Shown here: piece after piece, positions 12,677 to 25,689 of the stretch
Position numbering within the stretch: position 1 is the stretch's first letter
How the letters are laid out: each line of letters opens with the position of its first letter
Source of the DNA: Membranipora membranacea
Lineage: Eukaryota > Bryozoa > Gymnolaemata > Cheilostomatida > Membraniporidae
Direction: 5' to 3'
Assembly (NCBI GenBank): GCA_914767715.1
Contig: OU612075.1
Location: 11,346,001 to 11,410,000 of the forward strand
DNA: 64,000 bases
Made by a program: the position numbers and the translations under genes
Notes under the pieces: model-generated
What the model was told of the DNA's origin: nothing
What the model saw: the letters and a program-made list of their open reading frames with translations, nothing else
Databases searched by the model: none

Positions 12677-12749
12677 TGGAGGTGCCGGGTATCGATCCCG
12701 GTACCTCTCACATGCTAAGCGAGCGCTCTACCACTTGAGCTACACCCCC
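12677..12749 (-). tRNA. tRNA-Ala (anticodon AGC)
   Basis: This 73-base sequence folds into a full cloverleaf. The acceptor stem GGGGGTG pairs with CACCTCC and includes the G3-U70 wobble, the identity element for alanine. The D arm is GCTC...GAGC. The anticodon stem CTCGC/GTGAG has one G-U pair and closes the loop TTAGCAT with anticodon AGC. The T arm is CCGGG-ATCGATA-CCCGG and the discriminator is A. There is no intron and CCA is not encoded. A and B boxes are standard. It looks functional. Confidence 0.95.
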
Positions 12750-13134
12750 AATGAATACAGAGATGCAGACAGACTATTAGTTATTAGGACTATAATCAAG
12801 ACCACATAACCATGGGAACAACCACATGCAGAAGATCTACTCTGCGGAAAACCATGAAGCATGTTGTTTGTCACCACAGGAATGACACTCTTATAGGCCT
12901 ACTGTGAAATTAAATTGCATAACTGTTAAACCATAAGTCATCCCTTATTATCCTCATTGGGTATAATCAATATGATCTTTGCCTCAAACAGTAAAATAGT
13001 AATAAATCTTTTAAATGCTTTGATGGTGGTTTCCTGCTTGATGTTGCTTCCGACAAGAAATCAGATTTAAATGTCTTCCTATTGTTTGATCTAGGACAAA
13101 TGGAGTTATAAGAAGTGGTTGATGCCAAAACTCA

Positions 13135-13208
13135 TGGCCAATATGGGGCTCAAACCCATGACATTCGCGTTATTAGCACGACACTCTAACCAACTGAGCT
13201 AATCGGCC
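13135..13208 (-). tRNA. tRNA-Ile (anticodon AAT)
   Basis: A 74-base cloverleaf. Acceptor GGCCGAT pairs with ATTGGCC (one G-U pair); the anticodon stem is TCGTG/CGCGA with loop CTAATAA and anticodon AAT; the discriminator is A. The D stem contains a G-U pair (GCTC/GAGT). The T loop reads TTTGAGC rather than the usual TTCGAxC, so position 56 is T instead of C, which weakens the internal B box and the G19-C56 contact. It is probably a real gene but may be weakly expressed or decaying. It lies about 390 bp from the tRNA-Ala gene in the same orientation. Confidence 0.85.
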
Positions 13209-13849
13209 AGTTATATTCAAAATTACAATATCAACAAGTGGACACAACTTCAACAACCCTCGGTATGTTTGTTTTTGCCAATTATGTTTACACGAAGCAG
13301 AATCAGAAATGACCTGCCACTGCGGTAAAACTAAAAGATGCAAATTAGATAATAATAAGCTGAAAATTGAGAAATGAGATGCCACTTAATTAGGGGATGC
13401 AATCATGTTGATTTTATATCGAATACTTATGATTAAATGTATGAATCTAAAGTTGAAAGTCACTCGCGTGAAACGTGAAACGTGAAATGGTATGTCATTA
13501 TATCAGTTGACCAGTTTGTCAGATTGTTAAACTAATTGATAAGTGATATGCAGTTGATAAGAGGCGAAGCAATGTTTGTTTAACTGAGAATGATTAGGCT
13601 TGGACTGGAACTCTGTAATGCCTGCTGTAAAAAGATCGCCAGCAGATCTAATTGTATCTATGTCGATAAAAAGACATCAATATTTACCAATAAATGAGAA
13701 AGGAATTTGTAACCTTTGAACTGTCGTAATTATCCCCCCTTTAAACAAGAGGATAAGGGTTTGTTTGTGTTTTCAACTTTAGCACCAATATAAAAAGGCA
13801 TGTTAGCTTTTCTGGCTGTCAATGAATAAAGCCCAACAATCATATAACA

Positions 13850-15650
13850 TAGTAATGAGGCTAGTATAGGCCAGAAGCAGCTATAGCATAAGTTGTTATG
13901 GCATGGACAATATTTTATGGCAGGATACTGATCACGTTTTATACATCATTGGTGTATGTTCTGTAAAACTCACCAGGTGTACCCAGTTGTTGTGTTCATA
14001 TTCAGAAATTAAAAGGTGTTTTGTTTTAGCATTATATGTGTGGGGAAATAACTCCTATTCTGTGTAATGTAGCTAGTCTAATCACCAGGGAATTCCAGGT
14101 TGAAAATGCATTGTGGGATTTTGTTGACATGGCAATTAATTCACCAAGTAAACTTGTAGAGAAGTCTGCTCGGGTTAGATCAGCACTGAGCACCAGCACC
14201 AGCATTGAAAAGTTTCAATTGAACTATGTCAAACTTCTTATGGGACTAGTATGATATTGTATGGTCTTAAGACCACTGTCTTTGGGCAATTACAAACAAC
14301 ATTTTTGATGTTTCAATTGCCTCTTATGTCATTTTTCGGCTGGATATCTTTTGCATAACACATGAGCAAAGAGTTCAAAAAGTGCCTCTCTTTTCAGAAA
14401 GAAACCCAACTGACAGAGTCTGAAAAACTTAGATATGCCAGCTTCGCATACTTTCCTGACATGCTAATGACGTGATATGTGGATATGCGGTAGCGCTGTC
14501 TCTAACCAACCACCTCATGCAATGATAAAACATATACTATGTAGAACCCAGGACTATTGTCTTGACTTGTGCCAACTGCATCAAACTCTTGACTTCCCAC
14601 TAATCACATATCAATAGTGTGAGTATTTGGGATATGCTGTAGTGCTGCGGCTGACCTCTTCAACTTGGTAAACACCTTTTTCCTTCATCAAATTTGTCTC
14701 TCGCTATCATGTTTTGAGCAGTCTTACGTCTAGACTGCTTTTTGTTTTGTTCTTGTTGAGATAAAAATGATGTGATAGAATATCTTGGTAAAATCATACA
14801 TATAGTTGTGTTTCCTGCTGACCATATTAATCACTTAACATTTCACTTACCTCACCGATTGTGAAGAGTATGCAGGTATGCTGCCGCGCTGCGGCTAGCA
14901 TGATTGCTACAACCGGGTACACTTTCAGTTTTGGATTCAGCACGTTGTTCTACCGGGTCTACCCTAGATAAACCCTTGTTTTAAACTCGTAACATTTCAC
15001 TTATTATTAGCGATTTTATTAGCGATATGCTGCCGCCCTGCCGGTCTTCCTCTGACATGATTGCTACGATCTGGTACACAAGACGGCGTGACCAGTGGAT
15101 CGGGAGCCACTCAGAATGCAGGCAAATGGACCAAACTTGTTCTAGGTTACACCCATATTTTTTTATATTCAGCACATTGCTATTCTCTTGAAACACCTTT
15201 TATTTAAACTCTTAATATTTCACTCATTAAAAGTAATTTTTAGAAGAAAAGAGGATATGCTGCCGCTGACATGATCGCTACAACTTGGTACACCCTTAGT
15301 TTTGGATTCAGCACGTTGTACCACCCTAGAAACACCTTTTAATGAATTCTTAACATAAATTGGCAAGTCAACAAATTTCCCACAATGCAGTTTCAACCTG
15401 GAATTCCCTGAAGATTAGATCAGTAAGATTACACAGAATAGGAGTTATGTCCCCACACATATAATGCAAGAACAAAACACCTTTTAATTTCTAAATATGA
15501 CCACTACAACTGGGTAAAGCCGGTGAATTTTAACAGAAGAAACATCAATGAAGTATAATATGCGATCAGTTTCCTGCCATCAAAAATTGTCCGTGCCATG
15601 TTTTTTATAGAGCAGTTATTGCTAGGCTGCTTCTGGCCTAGTCATTTAGT
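13850..15650. mobile_element. Long-inverted-repeat element, 1.8 kb
   Basis: About 280 bp at 13,855-14,135 returns as a diverged reverse complement at 15,365-15,645. Landmarks in both are GGCCAGAAGCAGC, TGTGTGGGGA, GGAATTCC(A)GGTTGAAA and CAATGCA. Inside the arms, about 14,620-15,365 holds three or four diverged tandem units of about 190-230 bp. Each unit carries GATATGCTGCCGC, a CATGATTGCTACAA-like word and TTTTGGATTCAGCACGTTGT. There is no open frame of note. It is probably a non-autonomous DNA element; target duplications could not be fixed. Confidence 0.6.
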
Positions 15651-18600
15651 CATCTTTTCCGATGTTGGTGAGCATGCATTTTAGAAGCAAGATTGAGACA
15701 CATGGATAAATCAAACCTAACCAACAGTGATACCAAACAGAAGCAGTCACGCAAAAGAAGTCGCAAATGATGAATGAGGAGAAACAGGTATATTTTGTTT
15801 AGTCTAGAACTACCCTTCTGCAGTCACTGGATTGTTGTTGATGGAAGAAGTATCGATTAGGTATTCAACTTGAATTGCCTTTAAAAACCTTCAACTTAAA
15901 ATATACAAAGCACGATACTTAAAACTTATACTCATATTGAAAAGTAGAAGAATTCCACCAAATTCAAGAAAACAAATTAAAACATTTGGAGCATACATTA
16001 ACTGTTTAGAGTTTTAGATATTCTCTCATAAATCTCAGAATAATGCCACTGCCTTCAAAACAAAGAACATGTTCTATGTACATGTGTTCGTAAAGTATAT
16101 GCATAGAATAGGAACGTCCAATAGCTGGGAACATCTGACTCAGACGCCTCACAACCCTTCATTGTTTCAGCTATTCAACACCAGAAATGACAACACAACG
16201 TAGTCTGTACAAATTGTATTCATGATAATGATTTACAGTAGCAATCTCTGACATTAATTTTAAGTACTCAAAGCTATAGTTGCACCTCTCAATATTTGGT
16301 ATCATTTTGAAGGTCTCAGTCTATAAAAAATTAAGAATTTTTGAAAAATATGATAACTGGCACGTTATATGCTGTTTTCTTTTCACCCAAGCAAATATCA
16401 CAACTCCAAAAGCGCTACTATAGCTTTAAGAGAAAAGTCCTATAGTAACAGACAGGAATCAACAATTCTACAATTTGCATATAATGACTAGATCAAAGGG
16501 GATCAAAGGGCCTTATATTACTATTATCTCGTGCAAAACCATTGTCAGCAATGGCTCGTGAATGGCTGTCTTTTCCCCTGAATTAAAGAGGTATATATTT
16601 CAATTTTAATAGAACTGTTGGTTTTAAAACTTGGGAATACATAAAAAGGATCTTGATTGGAAGGTTATTCCAATGCCATTGATTGTTGTACATATTTACT
16701 TCACTTGAAGTTAGCTGGTTTAAATGAATATTACGTTAACATCCCGCCTGTGCAAGAATGTGTCGGCAGTTTTAGCTTAGAGAAAAATTTGCAAAAGTAT
16801 GGTCTCATCTGTACGTTCTAGGGTGGCAACACGACCCCACTGACCTGTCATTGAGATGAATCCTAAGCAGATCAGCCCTTTAAAACAAGTTTCATGCACT
16901 TGAAATATAATCAAGTAGTTAGGCTAGTTAGTTATCTATCCTATTTTATTTTTAGACAAAAAAAAACAACTACGTCTCTTTTTGCAGGCATAATGTATGT
17001 ACAATTATGTTTTCAAACGATATAACTTGAAGGATAGTTATGTTCTCTTTGGATATATAGGGAAAGTGGAAAATTTCGTTTTAATTTGAACTTGATAAAA
17101 CAACTTGGGATTGAGGCTAAACACAAAAAATTAAAAATCCCAAGTTTGATGTGATAATACAAAATAAAATTAAATGCATCTGTGAATTTTATGCTATGGG
17201 TAGCATATTGAAAGGCAAATTATGATGTGTCGCTATGAATTGAACTGATAAGCAAGAGCAAGATTTATGACTCAAAATTTAAATTATTTCTACTATTATG
17301 TACAAAGGAGATTCTATTATGTCAACAAATTACTAAACATATTATAGTAATTACTCTGGAATGAAATATGAAGGAAACAAAAACATATATATGTAAAAAA
17401 AAAGGAAACAAAACAAAGGGTAATTTGATATTTATGGATTGTACTGTTACTCGTTTGGTAGGAAACATAACAAGTTGGACATGGATGATTAAAATATGGG
17501 ACAAAAAATTCAAACCATTCTCATGAATCAATAATATCTTCCTCCAAATGTTGTGCGCTACTACTTTTAGTCTTTTCATGCTGCTTTCCATGCAATTTGT
17601 GATGCAAAGTTTTCATCAATCAAGAATGTTATTATTTCGTAATTTTCTCCAATTATAAACTTTAAAATGGCAAACAACCACAAAAGTTATATTTTGATAT
17701 TTGATGCCTAATGATGCACTCCTTCTAAATTTGGACGTCATAAATAAATATAGAATTTGAAAATTTGAATTATTTCAATTACAAACTCTCTTCCACTATT
17801 TTGTTTCAGTAACCCAAATACCCGTACTCTCCAAATAAATATATAACTGGAAAAAAATGATATATAAAAGAATCTTTTTCTAGAATGGAAGCAGTTGCCT
17901 TTTGTTGTGTCAATCTTAATATATAAACAGTCATCTCAATTACGAAATCATCCACAAAAAAAATATTATTGCTTCCGATAACAAACATTAAGCATTCTCA
18001 ACTTAATTCAGTTTATTGCAGCCATGGGGCGGAAGGGCTGCTGACTGCCTTGTGGTGCAGATCCAAAACTTATACCTTGGATTTCTATTGTTGAGTATGT
18101 TGCCTACTGGTAAAGGTTAATTGCATCTCAATACGTATTTAGTGGTGTCAGTGTTACTGAAACTACAATATACCCTTTTTGAAAACCCTGATAACTATTT
18201 TTTTGTTATAACCTATACCTGAACAAAAAATATTTATTTGTTTAGATATATTTCAAGACCTTTTGTTTAGATCATACTTCGCAGACCTTCCATAATCATT
18301 GAATACACTAGGCAACGGGTGGGCTCTGACGCTATATTAGAATAAATAATCATAACTGCCATTACTTGACATCGGAAGGTTCAGATTTGAGTCTTTGGCG
18401 CCTCATTGTGAGATATAATGACCCGAGACAAAATTGTAACTTCTAGCTCAGAGCAGGAATTTTCTCTGCTCTGAATAATGTCACAATTTAATTGAAAGTG
18501 TATAACACATAAGAGTTGCTGTAAAACAAAATTTGACGCCATTTAGAGCCAGGAGAATCCATTTTAGAGCTGGATATAGCTATGATAGAGAAACTCTGTT

Positions 18601-19190
18601 TCAGGTCACATATTCGCACATGTTCGCTATGTTTGTTGCAGCCTGGACCTAGGATGTAAAATGACACAGGGAATTTAATTACCTAGGCCAATGTATTACC
18701 GTGGCACCTTATTTCTCATTGCTTTTGAGCACATAAACTAGTATATAAATTGTTTGTGATCCTTACCCAGATCATCTGGCTATAATTTATGTGTGGAAAC
18801 GCATCTTCAGACTTTTATTGTAGAGCTGCTTGTTTGCACTCTTGTCAATCTGGTTGAAGATGGATTGCTACAGATGTGAAAGAATCATTACATATCATGG
18901 ATATAGATCTTACTGCTGGTATGTGTTGTTTCAGATCAATTCTTGGATAATTATAGCTGCGACTATACCATGTTGTGAGTTTTGACGTCTCCGAATCTTT
19001 AACATATTTGTTGATATTGAATTAATGCAGTGTAATAAATGGTGCATTTAAGTCATACAATTATTCAGCAACGCCAGCCATGTTGTCTGACCGGAGCATG
19101 GTGTTTGTTTGAAGTCTGACAACTAAAACCTCAAATTTGCCATCAGAATCCTTAACACATCTTGATGTAACACATCTCATCTGTAATGTA
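15651..19190. other. AT-rich stretch, no recognisable feature
   Basis: Only short open frames full of low-complexity residues are present, with no splice-joined family match on either strand. Confidence 0.5.
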
Positions 19191-19198
19191 ATAACAAA

Positions 19199-19330
19199 AC
19201 CATGATAGGCATAGTGCCTGTGGTTTTTCATTCACTGGGGGAAAATTTTCACAACTGGATGCTATAAAACTCATTATCTCTATATTATATATTGGTATTT
19301 TTCTATATTATATGTGCAGACTTCAGATTT
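19199..19330. mobile_element. Half copy of the 11.7-kb foldback element
   Basis: The segment containing TAGTGCCTGTGGTTTTT, CACTGGGGGAAAATT and CTCATTATCTCTATAT matches one arm of the foldback element at 11,688-12,182. The opposite arm is absent here. Confidence 0.6.
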
Positions 19331-19994
19331 CTAGCTTTTGAAATGCCAAACTTGCAAGCTACCATATTGTTGTTGTTTAGTATGTGACATAATAGGCTAA
19401 AACTTATTTCGGTTTTTGAAATGAGGAATATCATTGTAGATATATATGTGACAATTCAATGTCTTTTGACCAACATGCAGGACGGTACCCGATATGATGG
19501 AGGATGGCATACTCCTTCGTCCTCTGAAGAAATAATGTCTGGATGAAGCTGATTGATATCGTCTATGCTCATGCCCAGGCCTCATCCTTGTTATCCTACT
19601 CTGTAATTTCTAAAATGTAGAGTAGAGCAGATTAACACGTTTGATAAATTGCAAAAGTTCTAGGATTCGATGGATCGGAAAGTTGTATTATAGATTATTT
19701 GTAAGACGTTTTGCATCATCATTATTCATCATCATCAATCTGCAATCTATGCAAACAATAGTTAATTTATTTCATTTTCTTGTGATTTTATGTATGACAG
19801 TCCAGAATGAACCCCTAAACAGCCTGCAATATAAATATATCTCCGCCAAACATGACAAACCTTATCTAGAAACCTGCATCAATAATAAAAAGTCATATAG
19901 AAGGTAATGAAACATCAACAATCTGTTATGATTGTTATGATGATATCAATCATAACAGATTGACTGAAATGATATCATCATGACTGAAATGACG

Positions 19995-20115
19995 ATATCA
20001 TTTCCGTTCTGTTTCTCTTTTTTTTTTTTTTTAAAAAGATTTTTCTGGCACTGAGTGCAAAACATTTCAAATGAGATGACTTTGGTTGCCAATAAAAGTA
20101 TATATATTAACAAAG
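19995..20115 (+). mobile_element. LINE 3' end (truncated)
   Basis: This stretch (TTTCTGGCACTGAGTGCAAA, then GAGATGACTTTG and CCAATAAAAGTATATATA) is almost identical to the sequence just after the reverse-transcriptase-like open frame at 41,299-41,715. It is therefore a severely 5'-truncated insertion of the same non-LTR family, ending in an AATAAA and a short TA repeat. Two nested hairpins (about 19,925-19,990) lie immediately upstream. Confidence 0.65.
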
Positions 20116-22674
20116 GCTTCAACAAGCTGCTGTACAAATAACTATTGCATGATAATTTTCTGTTCTTTAACACATACAAGACATGCAATTACATCAACAT
20201 TTAAAAGTTACTTGTAATGTAAAATTACAGATTATTTACATCTTACTAGGTGTTCAGGACCAATTAAGTATATGGCTATGTCAGAAATGGTTTTGCTGTA
20301 CTAAAAAGAATGATGGAGCATGTTGGAATATGTTGAGAGTTGGAAGCAGAAGACAAGCCTGTGGAGCCGACCTGAAGTACTCAGTGCTATATCCTTACCA
20401 ACCAATCTCAACCTTGATCCTGGATAGACTGTGAGTTGCTTAAAATGTATGGAAATCTTTTTAGCTGCAACTGGATCTTAGCGCAGAAGTACCCTCATAC
20501 ATAACCTTAGCCGAATACTTTGGCCTTGGTCCATTCTTCATATTTTATTTCAATAGTCTCCTGAGTTGACAGTTAATTTCCAGCTTCATATGATTGCTAT
20601 TAAGCAACAGCCATTTCAATTTAATAAGAGTAATTTGTTCCTTGACATCTGGCACAAATTGAGTGAACAATGTACGGGAACATTTTTAAATGCAACTCAA
20701 TCTAAGGGCAGTACCAAACCTGCCTAGCGTTATTTTCATCCACTTTTTTTCTTCCAACGTCCAGCAAAACATTTAAATAACGGTTATTTTAGGTTTGATC
20801 ACAAGCTTGATTTTGGATTTCCATCAGATGCAATAGTTGTAAAGAATGTGATAGGAGCGATTCTTATCGGGATTGGTTTGGTGGTAGTCAATTCTCCGAA
20901 CAATGGACCCAGGATGTATTTGGCCTATCCTTGTGCATGATGATCAATATCGACTGGTGGCAGAAATTCAAACGAACTGTACACAGCCTTGGTGGAATCT
21001 ACTCATCTAATCTTAACCTTCCAAGAGATAGTCGCCAAAAACTAGTATAATATCTTCACTCTAGGTATGTGTTCATATGAATTCATTGATATTAATCTGT
21101 CTTGCAAAAATACCACAGCATTGTCTCATCTCACACTTAAGTCTAAGAATTAAAATATTAAAATTAAAAGAAGTTTAGTAATGCTGTGATAGCAGTGGGG
21201 AGAGCAATTGGGCTCTTACTTGAATCTATATAATCATGGACCTATTTATGTGGTATAGGATTATGATAAGCCGGGTAGAAAACATACATCATTTTGGCTA
21301 CCTCAGGCGCAGATTTTTGCTTATCTATGAACAAAAAGTGGGCCGGTGGCAGCCCCTTATATATTGGACTATGGTATGCTGAAGTATAAATAGTTCCAGG
21401 GAGGCAGGAAGGCACTGCTTCCTCTAGAATGATAGAGATAAAGTGGCCTTAAACACTATAATTAAATAATCCAAGTCAGAATCGACCTTTTTGTATACCT
21501 TATAACTGACTGATCAGATCCTACAGGATGGGCTTAAAGCAAACCATCTGGTGTTCCACCCTTCAAAGGTTTGTGCCTCCCTGTTATTCATTCTAAACTA
21601 ACATCGTAGCAGAGTATATATGCCCTTTTTACCACAGATTGTTTTGATATTTACAGCAATTATCCCGGGAAGGAAGAGCCTCAATACGGGTCTCAGATGA
21701 ATAGCATTCTGCAGCCTTTAGTTGAAGAACTTCGAATCCTAGATGGAGGGATAGAAGTATGCGGGTTGAAATGAGGACTGTGATCTGGGCATGTGACCTC
21801 CCTGCTATTAGAGAGACGCTCAGACTGCTATCTCATTGCGCCAACAAGGGTGGGTATGCATGATACAAATAATTATCATTGATCGAGAATAAGATACATG
21901 GTTCAAGAGCAACTAAATCTGACCTCTTTGTTTCCTGGCATTATTTTTTGCCCAGGTGAACATAGGTAGAAGAACACAAATTATTGATCTTAACATGATC
22001 TGGGATGTTTGTTAGATGTGAATGTTCCATGCAGTATTGTTTGTATTGTTGTGACTGTGTGTCACTGATTTTGTGTGAATTTAGAGCTGTTTAAACACAT
22101 TAATTTTGGGTTGTTTAAGAGCTCAAACTGTGCAGGGATGCCGGGTATTAATATTTTAGAGTAGTGTTGCCATAGTATAAAAAGGCAGGGTAAATCCATC
22201 GATTCAGATCCCTAGACCTTTGCATGTTAGCAGTAGATGCAGTTGCTTGCGCTATCAAAGCTCCATCGATTTTTCTCTGCTATGTTTGGCAGCCAGCAAA
22301 TATGTCATTGGCCTCTTAATTCATGTAAATAATCATTTTGTTAGAACATAATGACAGTTGTCATATTTGCAGGGTGCTCATTTTGCACAGCAGACGTGAT
22401 CACAGATGATTTGCAGTCAAAGCTGAAAAGTGGTCCATTGAGAACCGATGTGCACACTAGGGTAGTAGCAGAGAGGGCGCAGCTCACAGAAGACAGTAAT
22501 CTACCTCGGATCACGGCCAAGAACCTTGAGAGGGATACCGGAGTCAGGTTCTCCATACTGAACACGCTGCATTATCACAAGCCTATATCAAATCATGTAG
22601 TGGAGAATTTGCAAAACCTTCTTCTAGGTAATTATATTATCAACATCACTTCCTCATTTTTGCTACAACAACTA

Positions 22675-23063
22675 ACAACCAGGGTTTCAAACAACTTCTC
22701 ATTGGCCCTCATTGATTAATGGCAGATTGCACCTTCTGCAGAGGGAAAAAGACAAAAATCTAATTCGGATGATTATTCAGCCAGAATTCTTCTGAAACAT
22801 TTCATACATCAGGTACTCAAACTCAGCTAAATTAGAATACCACAGAGCAGTTTCCTTCCTGTTCCTGTTATTATTTAGCCTGTGCTCTATCATCATTACA
22901 GCAATGTCTTGGAACCTCCCCTAAACCAAATGTTACCCAGCTTAGAGTCAGCAACTATTTTGAGTTTTGCATCGCGTAATGCACAAAGTTGATGCTGCCT
23001 AGCACATTATTTACTTCCCATTAATGCATTGCTGCGAAACCGTGGTTGCCCTTTAAACTCAAG
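22675..23063 (-). mobile_element. Diverged inverted copy of the TTAA MITE
   Basis: Read on the minus strand this matches 10,506-10,881 over its length, including AAAGGGCAACCACGGTTTCG, GCAGCAATGCATTAA, the GCATTACGCGATGCAAAAC word and the GAATAATCATCCGAATTA word. TTAA remains at the 23,058 end; the other end has decayed. It sits in an intron of the dead transposase. Confidence 0.75.
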
Positions 23064-23554
23064 AGTAAAGATTGCCCCCTGTAATTTCCTGCCTATTAGG
23101 GTGCCCATATAGACTAGAGGCCAGTGTAAGATTATTTTCTAGACTGATTGGTGCAGGAGAAATTAATTGAGATGATTAGTAAACTTAAAAAACTTATCTC
23201 ATTTCAATCTTCCATTTGGCTCAGCTGTATCCCCCTTGCCAGTAAAATCTGTGCATGCGTCTGCATGGCAAAGTAAATCGAAACTGAGTAAGACTTTTTC
23301 AGTCTTTATTAAAGGTATAACAGATCGTGTTTTTAAAATGCTACACAATCACGAAGTTCTTGGCTGCAAGAAATTTGCCGATCGTCTAATAAACAAGGTG
23401 GAGACCGGTACCATGTGCCGAGCTAGGCGGGGCTTCACCTACATGTCAGCCGATGATTGGTTGCAGCTAACTCAGGTCGCAGTTTATTCAATTCAGACGA
23501 CTCACATTGTATGATATGCCAATGTGCAAAGCCATACAAATCTATACCTCAAGG

Positions 23555-24010
23555 TGAAAAAAGTTGGAAATGTTTTTTTCATTTTATCTCATAATGCTCT
23601 TGCCGATTAGTTTGAAGGAAAGTGATGGTTGGAAGTGCTAGATTGTCAAGCCTATGTTGATAGTCATCAGAGAATGTCAGCATAATACGAGTAGCAGAGC
23701 ATTGGATCCTCTCTAGTCTTGTTTTGTTGGTGTCTGATAGCAGATTGTACCATGCAGGGCAGTCGTAGGCGACTACAGACTTAATATTAGCTACTCAAAA
23801 GGTTTTCATGCCATCGCTTTCCATGCACTGATTTCGGATATCTCCTTAAATAAAATTGTTGGGAGCATCGAGATATAATATAGTCAACATGATCACTGAA
23901 TGTTAGTGTGTTAGCAATGACAACGCCTAAACACTTATTGTGCTCAGAGGGAGAAAGAAAGAGATTATCATCTCTTTATGTTACACCAAGGTGCATAACA
24001 CCAATTACTT
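23555..24010 (-). mobile_element. CR1/L2-like LINE reverse-transcriptase fragment
   Basis: On the minus strand, conceptual segments CLGVVIANTLTFSDHVDYII and LERIQCSATRIMLTFSDDY, then NLALPTITF, follow the layout of the thumb region after the reverse-transcriptase catalytic core of CR1/L2/jockey-type LINEs (FLGVxIxxxLxWxxHVDYI ... LERIQxxAxRI ... LxLPTL). Frames are broken by stops, so this is a relic. Confidence 0.6.
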
Positions 24011-24191
24011 CCATGATGACGTAAGCTAGCATTTTTTCCAATTTAATTTGATCAACCATCTTTTGGGATATCGATATCAAGCATAAAGCATGAAGTTCCA
24101 ATTTGCACGACCATTATATTTTCAACGCTCCATCATATGGAACTATATGGCAATTTTTGGTGCAAGTGTATCCAAAGGTAATTGAAGAGGG

Positions 24192-24257
24192 TTTTAGGTG
24201 ATTAGCTGTTCAACGGTAGATACCAGTATCTACCGTTGATCAGCTAATCACCTAAAA
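24192..24257. repeat. Near-perfect 66-bp hairpin
   Basis: The sequence from TTTTAGGTGATTAGCTG to its reverse complement forms a stem of about 30 bp around a 3-4 base loop, with one small internal irregularity. It may be a MITE solo hairpin or the product of a local template switch. No terminal duplication was found. Confidence 0.8.
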
Positions 24258-25379
24258 TCATTTTGCATTTTCTTTCAATGTCACAGGAAGATTGTCAGCT
24301 CTATCACGTTGCGACTCTCTGCGGCTGAGATTGAAACAACATCCAAGCATTGCAGTACAGGGAATGTCAGCTGATTTTATTTTTGTTTGAAGGGAGTGGT
24401 GTTGAATTCATATATGTTTAATTTTATCTTTGACAGATCAATCACAGAAACGGACAATTGCAAAGCAGCTGGGCTACTTCAGCTTTCTCTAGGAAAATAC
24501 GTAAGAACATACAATGACTGTCCACCAAATTTTCATATGGCCTGCTACCATTCGTCGTTTTTGACCAGCCCATGTGCAAGTCTATAGAAAATAAACCATC
24601 AGATAAAAGCATAGTAACTGAGTAAATTTTTGTATGAAAGAAGATTCATCAATGGGCATTGATTTTTAGATTGAAGAGAATGTGAATTGTCTTTCGGATA
24701 CATACCAACAGATTAATTGTGTTTTAATCATAATTAGGTATGTACTCATAACAAATGTCATTTTAATTTATATATTTTGTAAAATATGCAAATGAGTGAG
24801 AGAAAAGGCAAAAGAGATTGAATCATAAAACAGTGTTAAACAAGTTAGGCAGGATGGGAATATTGCATGTCGGTTTTATGGCCCCCCCCCCCTTAAGAAA
24901 ATTCATTCATCACACCAAAAAGAGGGAGAAAACTTGAAAATATGCATGGACTCGGGATACAGCAATATTGATGTTTTTTTTAAGAAGTAAAGGGGCTGAT
25001 TGATTCATTAAAAAAAAGTAACATATTTCTAGTTTATTGGTTACATGGCACCATATAATGACACTCATTTATTTTATTGTAGAAACTCTCGGAGTGTACT
25101 GTTTACTCTAGATTAAGGTGGTCTATATTACAATGAGTAAATGGTTTAAACAGGAATATCCTCCTACATATCGAAGATAACCAAATAATATAACATAATA
25201 AATTTATCCAACATGATTCATTTTGAACATAAAGCACGGATTTTGATTCAAGGAACATGCTCAATTGTATTCTGCTCCGTTGTGCTGCTCTGCTCTGCTC
25301 TGCTCTGTTTCCTTCATATAACTCAATTAGGGCAAATAATAAGATTCCTTGCAAATTAATGTAGTAAAAGTTATATAAT

Positions 25380-25665
25380 TCAGTAGTTAGGTTTAACTCT
25401 TGCACGGCAAAGGAGAGATCTCGATTATTATCTCCTTTTTCTACCTCATACAGCTGTGACATTCCTAATCTGATCTCAGACCGAACTCTTAGTACTGCAG
25501 TAAATTTTATTAATGACGAAGACCATATTTTTAACAAACATTATGTTCCAGGTAAGAAAACATTTTCATCAGCTAAGTGCCGCACAACTCGTTTTTTAAA
25601 CAGTTTCATACCTTTTAGTATCAGACTCCTAAATGATAACGCTTTCTTACAGTCACTATAATTTT
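25380..25665 (+). mobile_element. LINE reverse-transcriptase C-terminal fragment
   Basis: An open plus-strand frame ending at a stop near 25,662 reads SSAKCRTTRFLNSFIPFSIR then LLND. This matches the end of CR1/L2-type LINE polyproteins (SGRRYRVPRCKTNRxxNSFxPxxIRLLN). It is a 5'-truncated insertion. The minus-strand 144-residue frame over the same bases is a shadow. Confidence 0.65.
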
Positions 25666-25689
25666 GCTTCATCATTGATGACAAGCAAT

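Larger units (their letters stand above)
20829..24590 (+). pseudogene. EnSpm/CACTA-like transposase, decayed
   Basis: Five blocks fit, in order, the TNP2-like DDE transposases of EnSpm/CACTA elements. Block 1 (20,829-21,050) has CNSCKECD, then INIDWWQKFK and NLPRD, the family's NxDWFxP...NLPR region. Block 2 (21,657-21,849) has PLVEELRILD and, in a shifted frame, ACDLPAIRE...LSHCANKG. Block 3 (22,373-22,627, acceptor TTTGCAG, donor GTAATT) starts GCSFC and ends GVRFSILNTLHYH...VVENLQNLLLG, where the family has DPMHNLxLG; the catalytic Asp and the His are replaced. Block 4 (about 23,235-23,513) has RRGFTYMSADDW, matching the GFxGFTADQW block. Block 5 (24,440-24,560) has FHMACYH, matching the MHLHxHL block. 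The frameshift in block 2, the lost catalytic residue and insertions of a MITE and a LINE in its introns show that it is dead. It is a different lineage from the intact transposase at 45.6-54.7 kb. Family motifs are recalled, not searched. Confidence 0.65.

Noticed and set aside
25103-25537. 144-codon minus-strand frame
   Set aside because: It is the shadow of a plus-strand LINE C-terminus that shows recognisable motifs.
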